Of a stretch of DNA of 8,102 nucleotides, positions 1 to 4,908 are shown in pieces. The notes beneath the pieces were generated by a model. It was not told where the DNA came from, made no database searches, and saw only the letters and a program-made list of their open reading frames with translations. A program made the position numbers and the translations under genes. Source of the stretch: Ruminococcus sp. (GTDB lineage Bacteria; Bacillota; Clostridia; Oscillospirales; Ruminococcaceae); contig DNLQ01000199.1 of assembly GCA_003488415.1 (NCBI GenBank), positions 1 to 8,102 on the forward strand, read 5' to 3'. Each line of letters opens with the position of its first letter. Within the stretch, counting starts at the first letter, position 1.

Positions 1-2
1 AC

Positions 3-1082
3 CTGAGCCGTACACGCTCCGACGGAGTTGAGGGACTCAAGGGATTCCTTGACTTTGCCGCAAAGGGCAGGAGCGCACTGGCAGTCCGCAGCAATACATC
101 CTCTGCCGGAAAGGGATTTGAATCAGTGGTTGCTGAGGAGCTGAGAAAGCGTGGATATACCGCAAATTGTCTGGTAGGCTGCTCTGACTACAAGATAGAT
201 GTAGCAGTAGCGAATCCGGATAAGCCGGATACCTATCTGCTGGCTATAAGCTGCTGCGGCGCATCCTGGTACAAGACAGGTACTGCAAAGGAGCGCCATA
301 TCGCACAAGCCGGCGTCCTCAAGGGACTTGGCTGGAACACGGCGACTGTGTATATCCTTGACTGGCTGGATAACAAGGAGAAGGCGGTCAGGAAGCTGGA
401 GGACGAGATAAATGCTGCTCTGGAGAGGTATCGTCACCCTGAGACTTCTGTAAAGGAAGAACCCGGGAAAGCCACAGAGCTGGTGTTTGAGAAAATAGAA
501 GCAAGTACGCTGACCGATTCCTGCAGTGAGTACAAAGCGTTCAAGGTAAAGGAGTACGGCACATCGGATAAGTTCAACGAATCCGGTGAAACTAAGATAA
601 TAAAGTGTGTAGGAGACATACTTGAAAAAGAGGCTCCGATAAGCAGGACTGTCCTGAAGAAAAAGCTGTTTGCCTGCTTTGGCATAACCCGTCCCGGCGA
701 CAATATGAAGAAGACTGCCGATACAGCAATAGAAAAGTCCGGTGCAGTAAGCACGGCTGCCGGAGACAATGAGTTCCTGTGGAGAACGGATCAGGATCCG
801 GAGCAGTATACAGAGTGCCGTGCAGTTTACAGCGATGACGAAAAGCGCTCTGTAGACGAGATACCGCCTGAGGAGCTTGCAAACGGCATACGTCTCATCA
901 TGGAGGATCAGATCGCAATGCAGCGGGATGATCTGATACGTGAGACTGCCCATCTGTTTGGAGTGACACGTATCACCGACAGCGTAACAGCGGCTGTATC
1001 ACTTGGAATTAGAGCAGCGAAGCACCGTGGATACGTTGAGTTCGGAGAGGACGGAAAGGTCAGCTTCTCAGAGCAGAAGTAA
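3..1082 (+). CDS. C-terminal part of a large DUF4011-type helicase with Vsr/MTES_1575-like nuclease domain and DUF3320 tail (5' partial)
   Basis: The frame is open from the first complete codon at 3 to TAA at 1080-1082, so the gene starts upstream. The GTG at 126 lies inside a conserved domain and is not a credible start. Fragment residues about 10-125 match the Vsr-like REase_MTES_1575 module that follows the helicase in DUF4011 proteins: a G-L-K-x-F-L-x-F-A lead-in, then F-E (39-40), S-D-Y-K-I-D (D66), Y-L-L-A-I, and G-L-G-W followed by a D-W strand. Residues about 199-262 and 284-357 form two winged-helix-like units. These carry F-L-W-R-T-D-Q-D-P and I-P-P-E-E-L-A-N-G-I, the hallmarks of DUF3320. 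Such proteins are large intracellular SF1 helicase-nucleases of poorly known role. Some have been linked to phage defence, which I cannot verify here. The usual C-D-G nuclease motif reads C-C-G (C84-C85-G86), so nuclease activity is doubtful. The family call rests on remembered motifs. Confidence 0.82.
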   Translation: MSRTRSDGVEGLKGFLDFAAKGRSALAVRSNTSSAGKGFESVVAEELRKRGYTANCLVGCSDYKIDVAVANPDKPDTYLLAISCCGASWYKTGTAKERHIAQAGVLKGLGWNTATVYILDWLDNKEKAVRKLEDEINAALERYRHPETSVKEEPGKATELVFEKIEASTLTDSCSEYKAFKVKEYGTSDKFNESGETKIIKCVGDILEKEAPISRTVLKKKLFACFGITRPGDNMKKTADTAIEKSGAVSTAAGDNEFLWRTDQDPEQYTECRAVYSDDEKRSVDEIPPEELANGIRLIMEDQIAMQRDDLIRETAHLFGVTRITDSVTAAVSLGIRAAKHRGYVEFGEDGKVSFSEQK

Positions 1083-1090
1083 AAGGAAAA

Positions 1091-1107
1091 AGGGAGATAT
1101 GAATTGA
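1091..1107 (+). promoter_or_regulatory. murT ribosome binding site and start region (TTG start beside an ATG-AAT-TGA mini-frame)
   Basis: AGGGAG at 1091-1096 is the Shine-Dalgarno sequence. The TTG at 1104 has a 7-base spacer and opens the murT frame. The only nearby ATG (1099-1101) lies 2 bases after the SD and terminates after two codons (ATG AAT TGA, 1099-1107), overlapping the TTG. TTG is therefore the best start. One extra A in this run would join the ATG in frame (M-K-L-N-R), so a recent single-base deletion or an assembly error is possible. Confidence 0.6.
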
Positions 1108-2444
1108 ACAGACTTCTTATACTGATAGGAAAAATAATAGTGGGAGTGCTCCGGCTGTTCAGGAGGAACGCCGGAAACCTCCCCGGAATAATACTCTGGC
1201 ATCTTACAGGCGGAAGGGCTTGTAAGATGTTCAAGGTGGACTGCCCCATAATAGCAGTCACCGGAACAAACGGCAAGACTTCCGTGACTAACTGCATAGC
1301 ACAGCTTTTTGAGCAGTCCGGGAAGAAGATAATCATCAACCGTGAAGGCAATAATCTTGATACCGGAATATGCTCAATGCTGCTGAAGTACTGTGACAGC
1401 TCCGGAAAGGTGGACGCAGATTATCTTATACTTGAGACTGATGAGAGCCATGTGCCGGTAGTATATTCACAGCTGAAACTGGAGACACTTGTAGTACTCA
1501 ACTTCTTCCGTGACCAGCTTGACAGGAACGGCGAAATGGAGACACTGATACAGAAGATAAACGGGTTCTGCAAGACCTTTGAGGGAAATCTGATACTTAA
1601 CGGCGATGATCCCAACACAGCACGTCTTGGCAGGGCAAATCCGGGTAATCAGAATGTACGGTATTTCCACGCAGAGCCATACGCCTTTGCGACCGAGAGC
1701 ATATACGAAGCATCTGAGGGACGCTTCTGTCCTTTCTGCGGAGAGCCTCTGGAGTATGATTATTACCAGTATTCCCACATCGGAAAGTTCCGCTGCCCCA
1801 AGTGTGGATTCGGTGACTGGGAGCCGTATATCACGGCGTCCGGCATAGACCTGGAGAAGCCGGTATTTACCGCCGGAGGACATCAGTACAGTCCTCAGCT
1901 CAACAGTATCTACAATATCTACAATATGACTGCCGTAGCCGCAGCTGCGAAGCTGTACGATATCGACCAGAAGGTGACAGATAACGTCATCAATAACTAC
2001 ACCGTCAATAACGGACGCATGGAGACCTTCATGCTGGGCGACCGAAAGGCTACACTGAACCTTGCTAAAAATCCCGTGGGAGCAAATATGACTCTCAGAG
2101 TCATGAACGAGATGAACGGTGAGAAGGAGCTTTTGTTCGTACTTAACGATAATGTTGCAGACGGACTCGATGTATCCTGGATCTACGACATCAACTTCAC
2201 CATATTTGAGAGAGTCACAAGAGTCGTGACTTCCGGCACAAGAGCCTACGACATAGCAGTCCGCATAAAATGTTCAGGATATGATGCAGCAAATATCGTT
2301 GTACGTTCCGACCTTGACGATGCTGTGGAGGAACTTGCAAAGACTCCTGGAAGGAAATTCGTGATAGCCAACTACACCGCAGTACAGCCTACAAGGGCAG
2401 CACTGAAGCGATACAGCGAGAAGCACGGAGGTGAGCAGAAATGA
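1104..2444 (+). CDS. murT: Lipid II isoglutaminyl synthase, Mur ligase-like subunit MurT
   Basis: With GatD, MurT converts the alpha-carboxyl of D-iso-glutamate in the lipid II stem peptide to an amide, using ATP and ammonia from glutamine, at the cytoplasmic face of the membrane. The 446-residue length is normal for the family. Visible marks are a short hydrophobic/basic N-terminus, the Mur-ligase P-loop T-G-T-N-G-K-T (53-59), and the ligase core motif N-F-F-R-D-Q-L-D-R (133-141). A four-cysteine zinc ribbon inserted in the central domain (C209-x2-C212 and C231-x2-C234) is typical of MurT. The C-terminal DUF1727 domain carries D-N-V-A-D-G-L-D-V-S-W (349-359). In studied MurT proteins an Asp of this region completes the GatD catalytic triad. 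The gene overlaps gatD by 4 bases, indicating coupled translation. The start is TTG, chosen because the nearby ATG frame closes at once. Confidence 0.95.
   Translation: MNRLLILIGKIIVGVLRLFRRNAGNLPGIILWHLTGGRACKMFKVDCPIIAVTGTNGKTSVTNCIAQLFEQSGKKIIINREGNNLDTGICSMLLKYCDSSGKVDADYLILETDESHVPVVYSQLKLETLVVLNFFRDQLDRNGEMETLIQKINGFCKTFEGNLILNGDDPNTARLGRANPGNQNVRYFHAEPYAFATESIYEASEGRFCPFCGEPLEYDYYQYSHIGKFRCPKCGFGDWEPYITASGIDLEKPVFTAGGHQYSPQLNSIYNIYNMTAVAAAAKLYDIDQKVTDNVINNYTVNNGRMETFMLGDRKATLNLAKNPVGANMTLRVMNEMNGEKELLFVLNDNVADGLDVSWIYDINFTIFERVTRVVTSGTRAYDIAVRIKCSGYDAANIVVRSDLDDAVEELAKTPGRKFVIANYTAVQPTRAALKRYSEKHGGEQK
2427..2443 (+). promoter_or_regulatory. gatD ribosome binding site inside the murT 3' end
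   Basis: GGAGGTGA at 2427-2434 is a near-perfect anti-Shine-Dalgarno match, 9 bases (counted from GGAGG) before the ATG at 2441. It lies within the last codons of murT, so GatD can be made by reinitiation or independent loading, as expected for two subunits needed in equal amounts. Confidence 0.75.
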
Positions 2445-3175
2445 TAAAGATACTTCATATGTACGGCGATATGCTCGACCTCTACGGTGACAGCGGAAAC
2501 ATGGAGATACTCAGCTACCGCTGCCGTATGCGTGACATTCCCTGCACGATAGACTCCTATTCTCTTGGAGCAGAGATGCCGGATTTCAGCTCGTACGATC
2601 TTATCTACATCGGCGGAGGTGCAGACCTTGAACAGCAGCATATCTCAGCAGATCTTCTTCGCTGCAAGGACGGCATAAAGGCAGCCTACGGATCAGGTAC
2701 CTTCCTTTTCCTTATATGCGGCGGCTATCAGCTGATGGGAAAGTACTACCGTGATGCTGACGGAAACGATATACCCGGACTCGGACTGTTCGACTACTAT
2801 ACCGTAGCTCCGTCAAGCAGGAAACTGCGCTGTATAAGTAATATTGCCATCCGTACAAACATCACCGGAGTTCCGGTAGACGTGGTGGGATTCGAGAACC
2901 ACGGCGGACAGACTCAGGGTGTAAGGACTCCTCTGGGAGAAGTCCTGTACGGCAACGGAAACTGCTCCAGGAGCCAGCACGAGGGATACATGGAAAAGAA
3001 TGTGATCGCCACATATATGCACGGTCCGTGCCTCTCCAAGAATCCGGAGCTTTCCGACTACATGATCTCCTACTGCCTCGGCAGGCACGGAGAGACCGCA
3101 GCTCTGAAAGAGCTGGATGACACACTTGAGAAGCAGTGCCGACAGGTGATGCTTGACAGATTGCTGAATAAGTAA
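2441..3175 (+). CDS. gatD: Lipid II isoglutaminyl synthase, glutamine amidotransferase subunit GatD
   Basis: GatD hydrolyses glutamine and passes ammonia to MurT for amidation of lipid II D-glutamate. The 244-residue protein is a class I (CobB/CobQ-like) glutaminase and full length. It begins with the family-typical L-H-M-Y-G-D-M-L-D-L-Y-G-D-S-G-N stretch (5-20) and has the oxyanion segment Y-I-G-G-G-A-D (56-62). The nucleophile elbow L-I-C-G-G-Y-Q-L-M-G has Cys93, and F-E-N-H-G-G (151-156) is a family motif. The catalytic His194 sits in T-Y-M-H-G-P. No Glu follows the histidine in triad position, as expected for GatD, where MurT supplies the acidic residue. Its start codon overlaps the murT stop (ATGA), and it ends 9 bases before the next gene, so it sits mid-operon. 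Confidence 0.95.
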   Translation: MIKILHMYGDMLDLYGDSGNMEILSYRCRMRDIPCTIDSYSLGAEMPDFSSYDLIYIGGGADLEQQHISADLLRCKDGIKAAYGSGTFLFLICGGYQLMGKYYRDADGNDIPGLGLFDYYTVAPSSRKLRCISNIAIRTNITGVPVDVVGFENHGGQTQGVRTPLGEVLYGNGNCSRSQHEGYMEKNVIATYMHGPCLSKNPELSDYMISYCLGRHGETAALKELDDTLEKQCRQVMLDRLLNK

Positions 3176-3184
3176 AGGAGAAAT

Positions 3185-4513
3185 ATGAAGCGAATAATCA
3201 TCGGAATAATACTGCTTTGCGGAGTTGCATTTGCAAGCTGCGGTTCATCTGTAGTACAGAAGGCGGAGTACAGCAGCGGGATCACATCCTCTGCCGGATC
3301 GGAGACTGTAACTGCACCGGTATCAACCACATCAACTGTTTCAACCTCAACCACAACAGCTGCTGCAACTACAACAGAAGCTGTAACAACCACAGTTACC
3401 GGAGAACCTCCGGCAGACCTGGTACTTGTCTGTCAGCCGTCGGTCGAGGTGTACACAACGGTATCGGCAGCAGACTTCATAACGGACACCAATGCTGAGC
3501 TGATAGCTCCCGATACAATAATCGACACTGCCGAAACGGGAGCAAAGACAATGAAGCTGGAGCTGATAAAGGACGGCGTGAAGTTTGAGAAGGAGATAAG
3601 CTACAGCGTTACCGACACACAAGCACCTGTGATACTCAATTCCGGCTGGGAGCCTTATGTAAAGAAGGGTGAGGCATTCGATCCTGGCAGGATAGTCGGA
3701 TATGTAGATAACTACGACCGTGCCCCTGTGCTGACCTATACCGGAGAGGTGAATACGGCAGAGAACGGCAGCTATCCGATCACGGCAACAGTGACCGACA
3801 GCTCCGGAAACAGCACCTCCTTTGACCTTACAGTACTCGTTCTTGACGAGATACCGACTCCAGAGGACAACAATGCAAGAGTGACTCTCGGGGACTTCAA
3901 GGCTGCACATCCTTATGAGAATGTACGTTTCGGAATAGACGTATCAGCATGGCAGACAAACGTTGACTACAATGCAGCAAAGGCTGACGGAGTAGAGTTT
4001 GTAATTATGCGTATGGGATATTGCTACAGCGAGCTTGTGAAGGACGAATACTACGACAGGAACATGGAGGAAGCGACCAAAGCCGGACTTGATGTGGGAG
4101 TATACTTCTATTGTACTGATAATACTGAGGAGAAGGTACGTGAACACGCAAAATGGATGATAGATCAGCTTGGCGGAAGAAAACTTGCATTCCCCATAGC
4201 CTTTGACTGGGAAGAGTTCGGACGATTCCAGCGTTACGGCATGAACAGTCATGACCTTAATGAGCTGTTTGAGGTCTTCTGTGACGAGGTAGGCAAGGCA
4301 GGTTACACTGCAATGCTCTACAGCAGCCGTAATTTCCTGCTGAACTTCTGGACAAACCGAGGCGGACATCCTGTCTGGCTGGCACACTATGTTGACGAGA
4401 CGAACTATGAAGGCGATTATGTTATATGGCAGGGAAGTGCCTATGGACGAGTAGCCGGGATAGACGGCGATGTTGACCTGAATATACAGTATATGGACAG
4501 ACCTCTCAGCTGA
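3185..4513 (+). CDS. GH25 lysozyme-type muramidase, predicted lipoprotein with Ig-like/DUF5011 domain
   Basis: This is a predicted exported peptidoglycan hydrolase cutting MurNAc-beta-1,4-GlcNAc bonds. The 442-residue protein starts at ATG 3185 after AAAGGAG (short 4-base spacer). A lipoprotein signal peptide ends at A-F-A-S-C with Cys19; Phe at -3 is less usual but allowed. A Thr/Ser-rich linker spans about 29-73, an extended beta region about 78-143, and a DUF5011/bacterial Ig-like domain about 144-220, with T-D-x-x-A-P-V-I and V-T-D-S-S-G-N-S. The GH25 domain (about 248-438) has F-G-I-D-V-S-A-W-Q (D252), F-D-W-E-E (D341, E343), W-L-A-H-Y (398-402) and V-D-L-N (D431), so the expected active-site acids are present. 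It follows gatD by 9 bases and precedes a terminator. It is therefore probably co-transcribed with the isoglutaminyl synthase, linking wall amidation and wall remodelling (inference). Confidence 0.93.
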   Translation: MKRIIIGIILLCGVAFASCGSSVVQKAEYSSGITSSAGSETVTAPVSTTSTVSTSTTTAAATTTEAVTTTVTGEPPADLVLVCQPSVEVYTTVSAADFITDTNAELIAPDTIIDTAETGAKTMKLELIKDGVKFEKEISYSVTDTQAPVILNSGWEPYVKKGEAFDPGRIVGYVDNYDRAPVLTYTGEVNTAENGSYPITATVTDSSGNSTSFDLTVLVLDEIPTPEDNNARVTLGDFKAAHPYENVRFGIDVSAWQTNVDYNAAKADGVEFVIMRMGYCYSELVKDEYYDRNMEEATKAGLDVGVYFYCTDNTEEKVREHAKWMIDQLGGRKLAFPIAFDWEEFGRFQRYGMNSHDLNELFEVFCDEVGKAGYTAMLYSSRNFLLNFWTNRGGHPVWLAHYVDETNYEGDYVIWQGSAYGRVAGIDGDVDLNIQYMDRPLS

Positions 4514-4525
4514 GGTGTCTTAATG

Positions 4526-4571
4526 AACACAGTCCGGAGCGGTATCGGATGCCGTCCCGGACTGTGTTTTT
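4526..4571 (+). terminator. Intrinsic terminator after the GH25 gene
   Basis: AACACAGTCCGG (4526-4537) pairs perfectly with CCGGACTGTGTT (4557-4568), a 12-base-pair stem. Its 19-base loop can fold further (CGGTAT with ATGCCG, one G-U pair). A TTTTT run lies at 4567-4571. It starts 12 bases after the lysozyme stop codon and ends the upstream operon. Confidence 0.9.
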
Positions 4572-4672
4572 GTCAATAAATTACCATTTTACCTGCCTGC
4601 ACCTTAAATCATTCCCTTAAATAAACTTACCATGATCCGCTTTAAATATCGTTAAAGTTGTGTGCATATATA

Positions 4673-4727
4673 CCGTAATTATGTCAAAAATTGCGAAGGA
4701 TTTCCCAAAAATTGCCAAACATTACGG
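4673..4727 (+). repeat. Operator-like repeat cluster upstream of the dockerin/CotH gene promoter
   Basis: CAAAAATTGC occurs twice, at 4685-4694 and 4706-4715. The start-to-start distance is 21 bases, about two helical turns, so both copies face the same side of DNA. The pair is framed by CCGTAAT (4673-4679) and its exact reverse complement ATTACGG (4721-4727). The cluster ends 6 bases before the -35 box. Related ACCGTRA words recur at 4672, 4741 and 4766, around the promoter itself. A transcription factor site is a reasonable inference; no regulator can be named. The remaining stretch 4572-4672 is AT-rich with a CCTTAAAT direct repeat (4602-4609, 4615-4622), and I see no gene in it. Confidence 0.5.
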
Positions 4728-4733
4728 AATTCC

Positions 4734-4762
4734 TTTACAAACCGTGATGATTGATGTATAAT
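4734..4762 (+). promoter_or_regulatory. Sigma-A type promoter for the dockerin/CotH gene
   Basis: TTTACA (4734-4739) is separated by exactly 17 bases from TATAAT (4757-4762): a one-mismatch -35 box and a perfect -10 box. Transcription should start near 4769, giving an AT-rich leader of about 135 bases before the ATG at 4906. The leader contains no recognised riboswitch. Short ATCTG/CAGAT words at 4847, 4870 and 4878 could form weak, mutually exclusive hairpins. Confidence 0.85.
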
Positions 4763-4885
4763 GTAACCGTAAAGATAAATATAAATGTTGATTTATTAAC
4801 GAATTATATAGTTGATAAAATTAACATTATTGAACGGGAAACGGGTATCTGAAAATATCATTTTAAGAACAGATTTAATCTGCGG

Positions 4886-4908
4886 AAAAAAGGAGTATGG
4901 TTTTTATG
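4886..4908 (+). promoter_or_regulatory. Ribosome binding site deciding the start of the dockerin/CotH gene
   Basis: AAAAAAGGAG occupies 4886-4895. An in-frame ATG at 4897 is only 1 base from the SD, too close for initiation. The next in-frame ATG at 4906 has a 10-base spacer and gives a clean M-K-I-K-R signal-peptide start. The start at 4906 is preferred. Confidence 0.8.

Noticed and set aside
126..128. GTG at 126 as start of a 318-residue protein
   Set aside because: The frame is open to the window edge, and the residues before 126 (F-E and the lead-in helix) belong to the same conserved nuclease module. The gene begins upstream.
123..953. 276-codon open frame on the minus strand opposite the helicase tail
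   Set aside because: It is rich in Cys, Tyr and Leu with no domain logic, has no ribosome binding site, and mirrors a clearly conserved plus-strand protein. It is a shadow frame.
3..1082. Complete new defence island
   Set aside because: Only the end of a DUF4011-type protein is visible, followed by housekeeping cell-wall genes. No partner defence genes or mobile genes are seen next to it.
4769..4896. Riboswitch in the leader of the dockerin/CotH gene
   Set aside because: No conserved aptamer core (cyclic-di-GMP, purine, SAM, lysine or cobalamin type) can be recognised, and the leader is AT-rich with only short pairings.
4897..4899. ATG at 4897 as start of the dockerin/CotH gene
   Set aside because: It is one base from the Shine-Dalgarno sequence. 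The in-frame ATG at 4906 has normal spacing and gives a better signal peptide start.
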